Shown piece by piece: positions 17,886 through 27,483 of a stretch of DNA of 64,000 nucleotides. This DNA is from Parachlamydia sp. AcF125. Its GTDB lineage: Bacteria; Chlamydiota; Chlamydiia; Chlamydiales; Parachlamydiaceae. The translations under genes were made by a program, and so were the position numbers. The notes under the pieces are model-generated. The model did not search any database and was not told the DNA's origin. It saw only the letters and a list, made by a program, of their open reading frames with translations. The stretch lies in NCBI RefSeq assembly GCF_018342475.1, contig NZ_JAEMUD010000003.1, positions 124,001 to 188,000 of the forward strand, written 5' to 3'. Positions within the stretch are counted from its first letter, which is position 1, and the number at the start of each line of letters is the position of its first letter.

Positions 17886-18812
17886 GTGAAATATCTAGTC
17901 CGCTTTATCCTTCCAACCCTTCTTGTTTGCCTATCAACTGTACGTGCTGATGTGGAAGAATCTGCGATTTCAACAGAACAAATAGCAAAAGATGCAGATT
18001 TGCAAGAAACACCCTTTACACTTGTAGCTCGTTTTGATGCTTTTGCTCCTGCAAAGTTCTCAAAAGGCGAAATCGATCACCAAAAACTTCAATTTCAGCA
18101 AGGTGAGGCCTCGCTCAACGCAGTGGTTTATTATGATCGCCTCAACGAAGAAGGGCTAGCTGTCGGGGTTGGCTATACCTATAACAAAATAGCCTGGGAT
18201 CAAAATCCTTTTTTCGATCAAAAAAATTTTAACGCTGCTAACGTCTTGTTAACAGGATTTAGCAAACGTTTGCCCGATTGGGACTGGAAAGCTCAGATTA
18301 TTTACACCTTAAATGCAGATTATCCAAACTTTGACGATTATTCCACCTGGGATTTACTCTTGTGGGGCCGCTATACTTATTCTTGTTTAACGGGAATCCA
18401 CTTGGGCTTTTATGCCCAAACAGGGATGAAAGCAGATCGGGTTGTGCCAGTTTTAGGTTTTGATTGGCAATTTAGTCGTGATTGGAAGCTCAACGCGGTT
18501 TTCCCGATGAAAATGTCGCTTGTTTATACTTTTGATCCCCATTGGCATACTCTTGTAGCAGTCCGCTTTTTTAGTGCAAGGTGCCGCGTCGGTTCAAGCC
18601 ACCCCTTAGCAAGAGGAATTGTGGAATATCGCAACGTGGGTATCGAGTGGGCGTTAAAATACGAATGGGATCCTTACATTACCGCAGATGCTCATATTGG
18701 CTATAGCACTGGTGGAAGGCTCAAAATTTCTAACCGCAACCATAACCACGCCACTCATCTAAAGTTTGACGGTGCCCCTTATATGGGAGCCATGCTAAAC
18801 TTCAATTTCTAG
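17886..18812 (+). CDS. Outer-membrane beta-barrel protein
   Basis: A 308-residue protein with a signal peptide (about 1-21, cut near VRADVEE), then alternating hydrophobic and polar strands rich in Tyr, Trp and Phe, ending in Phe (NFNF), the usual signal for barrel assembly. Several strands read as transmembrane beta, e.g. LAVGVGYTYNK and LGFYAQTGMKAD. I do not recognise a named porin. It starts at GTG, with GTGGAGC upstream. It stands alone and is followed by a strong hairpin. Confidence 0.75.
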   Translation: MKYLVRFILPTLLVCLSTVRADVEESAISTEQIAKDADLQETPFTLVARFDAFAPAKFSKGEIDHQKLQFQQGEASLNAVVYYDRLNEEGLAVGVGYTYNKIAWDQNPFFDQKNFNAANVLLTGFSKRLPDWDWKAQIIYTLNADYPNFDDYSTWDLLLWGRYTYSCLTGIHLGFYAQTGMKADRVVPVLGFDWQFSRDWKLNAVFPMKMSLVYTFDPHWHTLVAVRFFSARCRVGSSHPLARGIVEYRNVGIEWALKYEWDPYITADAHIGYSTGGRLKISNRNHNHATHLKFDGAPYMGAMLNFNF

Positions 18813-18834
18813 TCATCCCCTCCCCTTCCCCTTG

Positions 18835-18868
18835 TTGTCCATCAAGGAAAAAACCTCCTGGTGGACAA
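18835..18868. terminator. Hairpin terminator after outer-membrane protein gene
   Basis: TTGTCCA and TGGACAA frame an imperfect inner stem (CAAGG / CCTCCTGG) with an A-rich loop. It lies 23 bases after the barrel gene's stop and before the convergent aldo/keto reductase gene. Confidence 0.55.
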
Positions 18869-19036
18869 CCTATAGGCATTCAAGCTTCCTGCACAATGTT
18901 TTCTCTCCTCGTCTGTGGTGCATTTTTAGCACCCTGAAATCAGAGGATTGGAATCGAGGGATTGAATGGATGGCATTCATTGACCCCTTGTCGCCATAAT
19001 CTTTTAGCCTTGAAATTTCTTTTAACAGATTATCAT

Positions 19037-19993
19037 TTAAATTTGAGAGATAGGGTTTTTTAATATCTCTTCGATAGAATGGATGACCTCATCGGTAAGC
19101 TGCTGCTTTACTTGCTCAGCCTTCAAGTTTTCTTGCAGCTGAGGAAGAGACGAAGCTCCCAAAATGACTGAGCTAACGTGTGGATTTTTTAAACACCAAG
19201 CAATGGCTAGCTGCGGTAGGCTACAGGAAAGCTCATGCGCCAATTTTTCTAAGGCTTTTACTTTGCAAATTTTTTCCTTGGTTAGCCGATGGCGCAATTC
19301 TTCATGCCGAGATAACCGACTTGCAGGAGGGATTTCTTCATTATACTTGCCCGTCAATATCCCGGATTCTAGCGGGCTCCAAATGGTAGTCCCCATCCCA
19401 TATTTATGATAAAGGGGTGCATATTCTTGTTCTACACGCGTGCGGTGAAATAGGTTGTATTCAGGTTGTTCCATAGAGGGCGGAATGGCGTGAATGGCAT
19501 GGGCAATTTGATAGGCTTCTTTAATATCTTCTGCAGACCATTCGGAGGTTCCCCAATAAAAAGCTAATCCTGAGCGCACTAAAAAATCCATAGCCCGAAC
19601 TGTCTCTTCAATAGGAGTCGTGGGATCGGGCCGGTGACAGAATAAAAGATCTACATAATCGAGTTGCAATCGACGCAAAGAACCTTTGGTTCCTTCTACT
19701 AAATGCTTCCAGCTTAACCCTGTTGCATTTGGTCCTTTTCCTCCCCAAAAAATTTTAGTCGAAATGACTAAATCTTCCCTGCGGAAATCTTTAATGGCCT
19801 CCCCCATCAAAAGCTCGGAAGCCCCATTCGCATAAACTTCGGCATTATCAAAAAAATTGACGCCTGCTTCAAAAGCCACATTTAAACATTGTCGAATGTT
19901 GTTTAAACTTAAATTACTGCCAAATGTAATCCATGAACCAAAAGATAGCTCACTGACCTTTAAACCCGCTTTACCTAATCGTCTATATTCCAT
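19037..19993 (-). CDS. Aldo/keto reductase, potassium-channel beta-subunit type
   Basis: A 318-residue TIM-barrel NADPH-dependent oxidoreductase. The catalytic tetrad is visible: Asp49 and Tyr54 in FFDNAEVYANG, Lys80 in ISTKIFWGG, His120 in LLFCHRPD. SEWSAEDI and the late VSSVILGASSL fit the Kv-beta-like subfamily, which reduces aldehydes and ketones. The physiological substrate is not predictable. It has its own upstream region and no operon partner. Confidence 0.88.
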   Translation of the reverse strand: MEYRRLGKAGLKVSELSFGSWITFGSNLSLNNIRQCLNVAFEAGVNFFDNAEVYANGASELLMGEAIKDFRREDLVISTKIFWGGKGPNATGLSWKHLVEGTKGSLRRLQLDYVDLLFCHRPDPTTPIEETVRAMDFLVRSGLAFYWGTSEWSAEDIKEAYQIAHAIHAIPPSMEQPEYNLFHRTRVEQEYAPLYHKYGMGTTIWSPLESGILTGKYNEEIPPASRLSRHEELRHRLTKEKICKVKALEKLAHELSCSLPQLAIAWCLKNPHVSSVILGASSLPQLQENLKAEQVKQQLTDEVIHSIEEILKNPISQI

Positions 19994-20124
19994 CTAAGCT
20001 TCCCCTCTCTATTGGTAGCCTGAACTGCTAGTAACCCATTAAAGTTTTAAATTAATAAAAGGCTCTATTTTATTGTAAGAGGCCTATAAACGACGTCAAG
20101 CTCTTTGACAGTCTCTTCTGCCGA

Positions 20125-21030
20125 TCAAGCATGAGGCCCATCTTCTAATAATGCGTGCATGGCTTCTTCTAACTTTGGATGCGTATAGGTAAAAGAAGAA
20201 TTTATAAGCTGCTTAGGCTCTACACGCATGCTACTTAATAATAGCTCCTCTGCCATTTCTCCAAAAATGAGGCGAGCAGCAAAAGCAGGCATGGATAAAA
20301 CGGTTGGGCGATTTAAGACCTTACCTAAGACATGGGTAAATTCTTGGTTGGTCACCGGGAAGGGGGTGACCATATTCACAGGCCCTTTTAAAGAAGGGGT
20401 TTTTATAATGTGATCGATCGCACGAACGAGATCTTGCATTGTCATCCAGCTCATGTATTGCTTTCCTGTTCCTAATATGCCTCCTAAACCAAGTCTAAAA
20501 GGCAGAAGCATTTGTTTAAGAGCTCCTCCTTTTGGGGTCATAATCAAACCAAACCTGGTATAGACTGTCCGAATTCCTGGAGGAGCTTGTGCGGAAGCTT
20601 CCCACTCTTTACAAACTTTTGATAAAAAGCTTGTGCCTGCCGGTGTGTTTTCATGGACGATCTTGTCATCTTGATTCCCATAGTATCCGATTGCAGAAGC
20701 ATTGATCCATAGGCTAGGAGGCGATTTTAAGTGGTGTAAAGTTTTGCTTAACAGCTGAGTTGTTTTCAAGCGGCTATTTAAAATTTTTTTCTTCTTGAAG
20801 TCATTCCACCTGCCATGCGCAATATTTTCTCCAGCAAGATTGATTAGCACATCTGAACCCTCAAGAAGTTTCGAATCTATAATGCCAGTTTCTGGATCCC
20901 AACCAATTTCGTCGTGCGCTAGCCCCCCTTTTTTACGAACAAGACGCTTAACAAGATGTCCTTGTTCTCTGAAAAAGGTGATTAAGGCTGTTCCAATCAA
21001 GCCCGAAGAACCTGAAATCACAATATTCAT
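20125..21030 (-). CDS. TIGR01777-family NAD(P)-binding epimerase/dehydratase
   Basis: A 301-residue extended short-chain dehydrogenase-like protein. The N terminus MNIVISGSSGLIGTALITFF is the Rossmann dinucleotide motif. GEDIGWDPETG-like and LINLAGENIAHGRW segments, ASAIGYYGN (active-site YxxxK is changed) and a C-terminal LSSMRVEP are typical of TIGR01777 (YfcH-like). The reaction of this family is not established. Its start is 22 bases from the thioredoxin-like gene's stop on the same strand, so they may be co-transcribed. Confidence 0.85.
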   Translation of the reverse strand: MNIVISGSSGLIGTALITFFREQGHLVKRLVRKKGGLAHDEIGWDPETGIIDSKLLEGSDVLINLAGENIAHGRWNDFKKKKILNSRLKTTQLLSKTLHHLKSPPSLWINASAIGYYGNQDDKIVHENTPAGTSFLSKVCKEWEASAQAPPGIRTVYTRFGLIMTPKGGALKQMLLPFRLGLGGILGTGKQYMSWMTMQDLVRAIDHIIKTPSLKGPVNMVTPFPVTNQEFTHVLGKVLNRPTVLSMPAFAARLIFGEMAEELLLSSMRVEPKQLINSSFTYTHPKLEEAMHALLEDGPHA

Positions 21031-21052
21031 TCATTCACTCCAATGTTAGAAT

Positions 21053-21634
21053 TCAAATAAGATCGCATGCATCATCAGGCATCCAATGGGCATCTTTTCC
21101 TTCCCATTTAATGTTGCATCCAATGGGGTTCAAGATGGGTGTAGAGATGGGCTTTCCAGATAGAAATTCTGTTAACACGCGATCTAAATCATTTTCTTTC
21201 ATTTCGTTTGTATTGCGAGGACGGTCAACGCCTCTTCCGGTGTAGACTAAAGCCCTATTTTTGTCGAATACATAAAAATGAGGGGTGCGCAGGGCTCCAT
21301 ATTTTTTTGCCACTTCTTGGCTCTCATCGTACAAGTACAACCAAGGAAAATGATGCTCATGCATCCTTTGGACCATATGCTCAAAAGAGTCTTCAGGATA
21401 GGTATTTTTGCTATTAGAGTTGATCCCCACAAAAATAACTCCTTGCGACATAAACTTCTCTGCTGTCTTGCGAGTTACCTCATCCGAACCTATTACGTAG
21501 GGGCAGTGGTTGCAGGTAAAAAAAAGCACAAGAACCGGATATTTATCAAAATCTTTTAGCGCATAAGTTTTCCCATCTGTTGCCGGCAAAGAAAAGTCAG
21601 GTGCTTTTCCCCCGATAGGTAGTGTAAAAGGCAT
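21053..21634 (-). CDS. Thioredoxin-family (AhpC/TSA-like) protein
   Basis: About 193 residues in the cytosolic peroxiredoxin/thioredoxin fold. [20 protein letters not shown] near the N terminus is followed by [10 protein letters not shown] with a CxxC pair (C41, C44) and a TPHFYVFD cis-Pro loop. Such proteins (YneN/redoxin type) are thiol oxidoreductases of uncertain substrate. The frame opens earlier, but I place the start at 21634 because AGGAGAAAAAGT precedes that ATG. No signal peptide is visible. Confidence 0.85.
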   Translation of the reverse strand: MPFTLPIGGKAPDFSLPATDGKTYALKDFDKYPVLVLFFTCNHCPYVIGSDEVTRKTAEKFMSQGVIFVGINSNSKNTYPEDSFEHMVQRMHEHHFPWLYLYDESQEVAKKYGALRTPHFYVFDKNRALVYTGRGVDRPRNTNEMKENDLDRVLTEFLSGKPISTPILNPIGCNIKWEGKDAHWMPDDACDLI

Positions 21635-22428
21635 ACTTTTTCTCCTAAAAATCTCTATAAAGTTTGATTTAGGGCGCATTATTTCTGTTTTTCGCAATCT
21701 TGTCAATTTGGTGATTTAACTTTTTTTACCTTTCATACATTCCAGCAAGGCATAAATGCTAACGATCTTTGCTTATCTTCCAAAAGCGCCCTCTAATAAG
21801 GAAGAAAAATTTGAAATAAACCCGAAGCTTTAATCCTTCTCTACCTCTAAGGTTTGCATAACAAAGGTCAAAGCCGGATATGCTTGAGCCTTTTGATTGG
21901 ACTGTAAAAAGCTCTCATACCTAAACCCATCAAGTTTGCGGTCAAAAGCAAAAATTCTTGTAGAGCTCTTAAAGTCCCCTAATAAAGTATTCTGTTTAGC
22001 AAACTACAAAGGGGGCTTCGTCCAAATATATTGGAGAGCGCCCTTTCTCACATGTATGATTGGTTGGTCGCCATTGCTGAATAACAACTTTTGAAACCCA
22101 AAAAGCAATGCTTCCAGGTTGAATAAGAGATTGGTTATACTGCGACCCCCTTTATATGCGATATCGATTAATGAAACGGCTCTGCCAATGTCGCGGTTAA
22201 CTTGCCCACGCTACTTTATCTCTTCTAAAAATTTTTTCTTTATCCTAACTGCTTAAGCCTCACCCTCGGTGTATTTAGGCAACAAGGCGTATTGAAGTGG
22301 CAAAAGGGCAAAAAATAGATCAAATAAATTAGATTATTGCGTGGATTTGCATTTTATATTAAAATTGTAAATTTTATATTAAATTTACATCTTAACGATT
22401 ATTTTTATTTAAGGATTAACTTTCTAGC
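21635..22428. other. Gap between redoxin gene and F-box gene, containing an IS remnant
   Basis: Mostly non-coding. The middle part (21891-22170) is a decayed transposase described separately. The rest is AT-rich, with no gene I can support, and should contain the promoters of both flanking divergent genes. Confidence 0.5.
21891..22170 (-). pseudogene. Degenerate IS4/IS5-type transposase remnant
   Basis: The minus strand contains the recognisable N-terminal part of a DDE transposase: a broken YRI..GSQYNQSLIQPGSIAFWVS is followed by VVIQQWRPTN and KGRSPIYLDEA, resembling the family's 'RNWxxYNxSLxxRGSLxxW' and 'GxxxxYSDLAI' segments. After a frameshift it continues TLRALQEFLLLTANLMGLG, matching 'LRxxxGFLxSxxxLMGL'. 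Stops and frameshifts make it a fragment, with no catalytic core and no inverted repeats seen. Confidence 0.65.
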
Positions 22429-23685
22429 ATGTTTAACAACCTTCTTTTCCACTTTAATCACGTGATTGTCTCCAATCATAACGGCTACGATCGGTGGGCA
22501 AAAACCTTTTTGTCTCCTGCTCGCAATCTTGCCTCGTTATATGGGAACAGCAAGACTATTCGTTATTTCAAAGTGAATAATGAAAGTGGCAAAATTAACG
22601 AAATTTCCCACCTTGGTCCAATTTTGCCCAAAATTCTTACCATAGCCAGCTATATTCTATGCGCTCTTCCTGGACTACTGATTGGAGGCTGTTTAATGAA
22701 ACTTGCGCTTAGAGATAAAGATGTTAAAAGATCTTTTTCTCTATTAAAGATGTGGCTTCCAAATGAAAAAGGAAACGAGGCTCAAGAAATTTTCCCTATC
22801 CCTAACGAGCTTTTTGATAAGATTGTTTTTTTCTTACCTGAAAAGGATAAAGTTAATTTTCGCTCTGTAAGTCAATCAGCAAAAGCAATAATGGATAATT
22901 TCTATCTAAAAGCCTTAGATCGAAAACTTTTAAAAGGCTTAACAAAAGAGACAAATGGCGACTTTTCTATCATGAACTTAACAGCTGATTGCTATGAGTA
23001 TCAAAAAAAATACCACTACGCAGAACCTGTTATCCAAGTTTTTGGAGGATTTAAGAATATTTTAACCCTTCCCTTCGTTACATTCAAAAAAGTTTTCTCT
23101 AAAAAAAATGAAGATATATTTACCGAATTTGATTCTTGTGCTCAAAGCCCAAAATTTGCTAAGTTTCCGAATATATTTCGCTACTTCGCCCAATTTTCGG
23201 AAAAAAAGGCAGCAGAGTGGATTATCATTAAATATACTCTCCTGGTTCCCAAAGAAATGTCTATAGATGGCCAAAAACATGTTTGGCATGATTACTTAAT
23301 ATGGAAGCCTGGTGGGGACGAAAAATACTGGTCTGCAGTAGATGCAAGAGCTGAAGATAAAATTCAAACCTCACGGGGAGGAAAATCTTTTTCAAAAGCT
23401 GTTAGAGAAAATGTCTCATTTGAGATGCGAGAGAATTGGAAGCGGCCTATTGTTTTTTGGGAAGACCGTGAGAAAAGCTTAAATAAAATAAGATCCTTAA
23501 TCCACAACGAAAAACTCCCCTTTTCCTATCTTGCGCTCAATGAGGTTCCTCCATCTAAAGCTGTATTCACTCCATTGCCCAATGGAAGTTTCTCTTCGCA
23601 TAAATTACAATACACCTATAAAGACCGGTTTGAGACAACCTTTTGTAAACTGGGACACTTAACATTGAAAGAGATGCAAAATTGA
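22429..23685 (+). CDS. F-box-containing protein with membrane segment, candidate effector
   Basis: A 418-residue protein. A hydrophobic segment lies at about 65-92 (PKILTIASYILCALPGLL). An F-box-like motif follows at about 121-160: FPIPNELFDKIVFFLPEKD then KVNFRSVSQSAKAIMDNF. F-boxes dock proteins to Skp1 in eukaryotic ubiquitin ligases, so bacteria carrying them usually deliver them into a host cell. The remaining C-terminal half has no motif I recognise. It resembles the second F-box protein at 40231 only in the motif. Upstream lies a transposase remnant. Confidence 0.7.
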   Translation: MFNNLLFHFNHVIVSNHNGYDRWAKTFLSPARNLASLYGNSKTIRYFKVNNESGKINEISHLGPILPKILTIASYILCALPGLLIGGCLMKLALRDKDVKRSFSLLKMWLPNEKGNEAQEIFPIPNELFDKIVFFLPEKDKVNFRSVSQSAKAIMDNFYLKALDRKLLKGLTKETNGDFSIMNLTADCYEYQKKYHYAEPVIQVFGGFKNILTLPFVTFKKVFSKKNEDIFTEFDSCAQSPKFAKFPNIFRYFAQFSEKKAAEWIIIKYTLLVPKEMSIDGQKHVWHDYLIWKPGGDEKYWSAVDARAEDKIQTSRGGKSFSKAVRENVSFEMRENWKRPIVFWEDREKSLNKIRSLIHNEKLPFSYLALNEVPPSKAVFTPLPNGSFSSHKLQYTYKDRFETTFCKLGHLTLKEMQN

Positions 23686-23697
23686 ACTGCGTCTTTT

Positions 23698-24006
23698 GAT
23701 AGAGTGGCACCTACCCATCTCTGCTGTAAGTAAAATGTCGGCAATATTAGCCCGATTGGGATTAACGGAGAGTGAATGTACGGGTAAAAACTGCCAAAGA
23801 TCACCAAGAAGCAGAAGTAGCCGAGCAAGAAGAAAACCGTAGCAGCAGAAGATAAAAAAAAACAAAAGCGAGCAATCTCTTTCGAGGGGCAGTGGATGGA
23901 AATGTGATTGGCGATCTAAAAATTACAAGAGATCGTTCCAGAAATCGGAGAAAAAGGTTTGCTTTACAATACTGCCCTGGCTCGTGCAATAACAGACCTT
24001 TTTTAA
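23698..24006 (+). pseudogene. Possible degraded coding remnant
   Basis: Three plus-strand frames together look coding: KTAKDHQEAEVAEQEEN (about 23784-23835), AVDGNVIGDLK (about 23890-23922) and LQEIVPEIGEKGLLYNTALA ending at a stop near 24006. The second and third are joined by a frameshift at an A run. I do not recognise the parent protein. It may equally be chance, as only about 80 codons are involved. Confidence 0.3.
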
Positions 24007-24034
24007 ATACGACGACAATCTTATCAAAGAAAAC

Positions 24035-25456
24035 CTAGCTAGTCTTTATTTCTTCAAAGGCCTCTAACGCCTTTAAACGCGCCTCTTCATGGTTGACAAT
24101 AGGGTAAGGATAATCTTCTCCCAGTTTTATCCCTGCTTTATGCAGCACTTCAGGAGGAGCTTCCCAGGGTTGGTGTATCCATTGATCCGGCAGGTTTGCA
24201 ATTTCGGGGATCCACTTTCTCACATAGTTGCCTTCAGGATCAAATTTTTTACCTTGAGTGGCTGGATTGAATATGCGAAAATAAGGGGCAGCATCTGCTC
24301 CACAGCCGGCTACCCACTGCCATCCTAAAGTGTTGTTAGCTAAATCTGCATCTACCAACATATCCCAAAACCATGCGGCACCCTTCTGCCAAGGGAGAAG
24401 CAAATCTTTAACTAAAAAAGACCCTACCACTAAGCGGGCTCGATTATGCATCCAGCCAGTCATCCATAGTTGCCTCATCCCTGCATCTACGAATGGATAA
24501 CCTGTTACCCCTTTTTGCCAGGCTTTTAAAAACTTTTTATTTTCTTTCCAGGGGAAACTGGCAAATTCTGGGCGCATCGGCTCTTGCAGAGTATGAGGAA
24601 AATGGTAGAGCAAATGATAAGCAAAATCTCGCCATCCTAACTGCCTTAAATAAGGCTCAGCTACCTGAAAACCTACTCTGTCTACCACTTCATGCCACAC
24701 TGTTCTTACGCTAATCTCTCCAAAATGCAGATAAGGGGATAAGCGGGAAGTTCCTGGCAAATCGGGGCGGTCGCGCCTTTCATGATAGTCCCGCACACTG
24801 CCTTCTAGAAAGTAGGCCAAAAATTCCTTGGCATAAGCACTTCCCGGTTTCCAGGTATGGGCAATCCCTTCATCCCAGGGAGTTCTCGGAAGTAAGTTTA
24901 GATCTTCTATATCCAGAGAATCGACCTCAATGACTTGCCCCTTTACGCCCATGGGAGCAGGCAAAGGATCAAGCGGCTTTTCTTTAGCTAAACAATTTTT
25001 CCAAAAAAAAGTGAAAACCTGAAAAGGTTTGCCTTGTTTATTTTGGATGGTCCATGGTTCATACAAAATATTCCCCGGAAAACTCTTAACTAAGACCCCT
25101 TCTTTTGTAAGCTCTGCCTTAATTTGAATCTCTCTTTTAATGGCATACGGTTCATACTGCCTGGACCAAAATAAAGCATCTGCTTTTGCTTCTTTAATCA
25201 CCTCTTTTAAACACTCAAGGCTCTTTCCTTTTCGAATGATAAGAGGCAAACCTAAAGATCGAAGATCATTTTCCAGACGCTTTAAAGAATGATGTAGCCA
25301 CCACCTGCTCGCTCCTCCTAAAGGGCAATGCCCTTCTTCCTGAGGCGACCAAATATAAACAGGAAGGACGCTCCCCCTTTGGGCAGCAGCGTTTAAAGCA
25401 GGATGGTCTTCAACGCGTAAATCTTGCCGCATCCATACGATAGAGACTTTTCCCAT
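24035..25456 (-). CDS. phrB: Deoxyribodipyrimidine photolyase (class I CPD type)
   Basis: A 473-residue cryptochrome/photolyase family protein that repairs cyclobutane pyrimidine dimers using light. It begins IVWMRQDLRVEDHPALNAA (antenna-binding domain), and the FAD domain has GWRDFAYHLLYHFPH, GVTGYPFVDAGMRQL, WMHNRARLVVGSFLVKDL and NTLGWQWVAGCGADAAP. The Trp electron-transfer region is intact. It lies downstream of the 612-residue gene (10 bases), probably in one transcript. A light-dependent enzyme suggests an extracellular or free-living stage exposed to sunlight. Confidence 0.93.
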   Translation of the reverse strand: MGKVSIVWMRQDLRVEDHPALNAAAQRGSVLPVYIWSPQEEGHCPLGGASRWWLHHSLKRLENDLRSLGLPLIIRKGKSLECLKEVIKEAKADALFWSRQYEPYAIKREIQIKAELTKEGVLVKSFPGNILYEPWTIQNKQGKPFQVFTFFWKNCLAKEKPLDPLPAPMGVKGQVIEVDSLDIEDLNLLPRTPWDEGIAHTWKPGSAYAKEFLAYFLEGSVRDYHERRDRPDLPGTSRLSPYLHFGEISVRTVWHEVVDRVGFQVAEPYLRQLGWRDFAYHLLYHFPHTLQEPMRPEFASFPWKENKKFLKAWQKGVTGYPFVDAGMRQLWMTGWMHNRARLVVGSFLVKDLLLPWQKGAAWFWDMLVDADLANNTLGWQWVAGCGADAAPYFRIFNPATQGKKFDPEGNYVRKWIPEIANLPDQWIHQPWEAPPEVLHKAGIKLGEDYPYPIVNHEEARLKALEAFEEIKTS

Positions 25457-25465
25457 GTTTGTTCC

Positions 25466-27304
25466 TTATGCTTGCACAAACGGCCCCACAGAGAGTGTCC
25501 CTATTACGGTCCCCTCTTTAATTTTGTGGTGCAGATAACCAGGCAAATAAATTTTAACTTCTCTCATTTTCTCTAACACTTTTACCATGGAGGTTGTCTT
25601 TATTTCTCCATTTTCCAAAGTTTCCATCTTTCGAAAAGAGCCAAACAAGAATAAGAGTGATTTTATCAGAGAAGATTGAATTTTTTTAGGGGTGCTAGCC
25701 ACAATTTTTATTAATTTTTTCAAAAGAGGGTTAGAAGGCGAGAGATTAAGAACCGAAATTTCGTAATTATTTTTAACAACTCCTCCTTCTCCTTCTTTCC
25801 CAAATACATGGATAAGTTTGTGATAAGCCCATTGAGAACAATTTTGCCAGGAAAACTGGAAAACCAAATTATTCGCGCGCGAAGCAAGGATATCTAACCG
25901 AATTAACTCCATTAATTTCTTTCCCTGTCCTTCTGCAGCTAAATAAGCAACCGAAGCGTGCTGCCTGCGAAAATAGCAATGATTTTCATCGCCAAATGCA
26001 AGGCGGCTTTCAAAAGTTCCCATGATAAACTTCAATCGGCCAAAAAATCCTCTGGGAAATTTCCTTGCAAATTTACCTATCGTCACCAAAGTGTACTGAT
26101 CGGGCCCCGAAGGGATGTATATATCTAAATATCCGTGGTTTGCATCTAAATCTAAACCAGGGGATTCCTTGGATGCCTTTTCAATAACTAACCATTGCCC
26201 TGAATTTAAATGAGCATTTGCCTCGACAACTTGCCCCTCTTTATTGATAACTTGGGGATGACGCCGGATCAGTTCCGCACGATCCACCGTTTCAAATACA
26301 GGATATTTTTCCCACCAAGCGCTGTTAGGCTGGGTCAAATCAATAGGGTCATATTTCTTTGTAGCAGGGTTATATCGATCGTGAACATGCGCATTAAAAC
26401 GGGTTACTCCGGATGGTCCAAAAACGGCAAAATCACCCGGTTCATCGTTTTTAGCTTTAAAAACATTTAACACAGTTTTGATGTCAACTTTGAGGTTTCC
26501 GTCAAAGGTCACTCGACTTTTTTCATCCAAAATATTGACTTTCTTACCTTCCATTTTGAGTGCAACAACTTTCCGTTGCACAATCCCCACTTGCTCTGTT
26601 TCAACCGAGAAAAATTGCTTACCAAAACGCCCTACCCACCCTACAAGCAGACACTCTTCGAGGCGTTTATAAACCGAGTAAAACTCAATAAACTCCTGAA
26701 CGCCGTAACGATCCCGCAAAAGTCTTTTAAAACACTCTTCTTGCTGGCAAGGATCCTTCAATACCATTTTAACAAATTTAGGATACTGGCAGATATTTTC
26801 CAGAATATTTTGCTCCCATAAAGACAACGTCTGATCGTGATAAATAGTTTGCTTTTTTTTCCAAGCTTGGAAAAGCGCTGTTAGGTTTTGTAAAAGCTGT
26901 TCATCAATTTCACCCTTCTTTAGGATATCGGTTCCCCCTAATTCTGTTCCAATGCGATATTTCAAGGCAACTACACGCCTTTTTAAGGCTTTTAAGGCGG
27001 CTTGATTTTGTTTTAAGCTGTTTGCTTGCAATTTTTTCTTAATAATTTTTGAAGCTTTTAGTAAATCTGCAAACTTCTTTTTTTGCTCAGGAGCCCCATT
27101 TGCGGAAAGGATAACTGGAATGCGTTCTTGCCTATCAAGAAAGGCATTAAAAGCTTTAGCAACTTCAAGGCTGCGTGTTTGCTCTAAGGTAAAAACGCGT
27201 TGAGGCCATTTTTCGATATACCACTCATCTTTTTGGCATCGAACAGCTTTTCCTTGACCTAATAGATTGACAAATTCTGATAAGTGTTCATCTATTTTCA
27301 TCAT
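25466..27304 (-). CDS. 612-residue protein, possible permuted papain/NlpC-like hydrolase
   Basis: I do not recognise a named family. The N-terminal half (1-260) is mostly helical and Lys-rich. The C-terminal half is beta-rich, with two striking spots: NHGYLDIYIPSGPDQ (His at about 390) and FQFSWQNCSQWAYHKL (Cys at about 489). A His strand followed about 100 residues later by NCxxW is the layout of circularly permuted NlpC/P60 or LRAT-like cysteine hydrolases. DENHCYFRRQHASVAYL lies between them. This is an inference from motif order and may be wrong. No signal peptide or clear membrane helix. It probably shares a transcript with phrB. Confidence 0.6.
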   Translation of the reverse strand: MMKIDEHLSEFVNLLGQGKAVRCQKDEWYIEKWPQRVFTLEQTRSLEVAKAFNAFLDRQERIPVILSANGAPEQKKKFADLLKASKIIKKKLQANSLKQNQAALKALKRRVVALKYRIGTELGGTDILKKGEIDEQLLQNLTALFQAWKKKQTIYHDQTLSLWEQNILENICQYPKFVKMVLKDPCQQEECFKRLLRDRYGVQEFIEFYSVYKRLEECLLVGWVGRFGKQFFSVETEQVGIVQRKVVALKMEGKKVNILDEKSRVTFDGNLKVDIKTVLNVFKAKNDEPGDFAVFGPSGVTRFNAHVHDRYNPATKKYDPIDLTQPNSAWWEKYPVFETVDRAELIRRHPQVINKEGQVVEANAHLNSGQWLVIEKASKESPGLDLDANHGYLDIYIPSGPDQYTLVTIGKFARKFPRGFFGRLKFIMGTFESRLAFGDENHCYFRRQHASVAYLAAEGQGKKLMELIRLDILASRANNLVFQFSWQNCSQWAYHKLIHVFGKEGEGGVVKNNYEISVLNLSPSNPLLKKLIKIVASTPKKIQSSLIKSLLFLFGSFRKMETLENGEIKTTSMVKVLEKMREVKIYLPGYLHHKIKEGTVIGTLSVGPFVQA

Positions 27305-27483
27305 TTTAGTCTCTTTAAATGTAATAGTTGATCTATTTATGTTTTAAGCAATGAAATTTAAGCAAAAAAGGTAAATCTTTTTCAAGAAAATCTCGCTGGA
27401 AAAAAGCAGAAACAATAGAAAGATGAAAAAAATAAAAGATTCGGCTAAACTATTGAAAACGAAAATAATCTAAGGTTGGCCTG

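Noticed and set aside
23616-23989. Overlapping minus-strand frames with many Leu and Phe
   Set aside because: No ribosome sites or recognised motifs; they run into the end of the F-box gene and the coding-like scraps.
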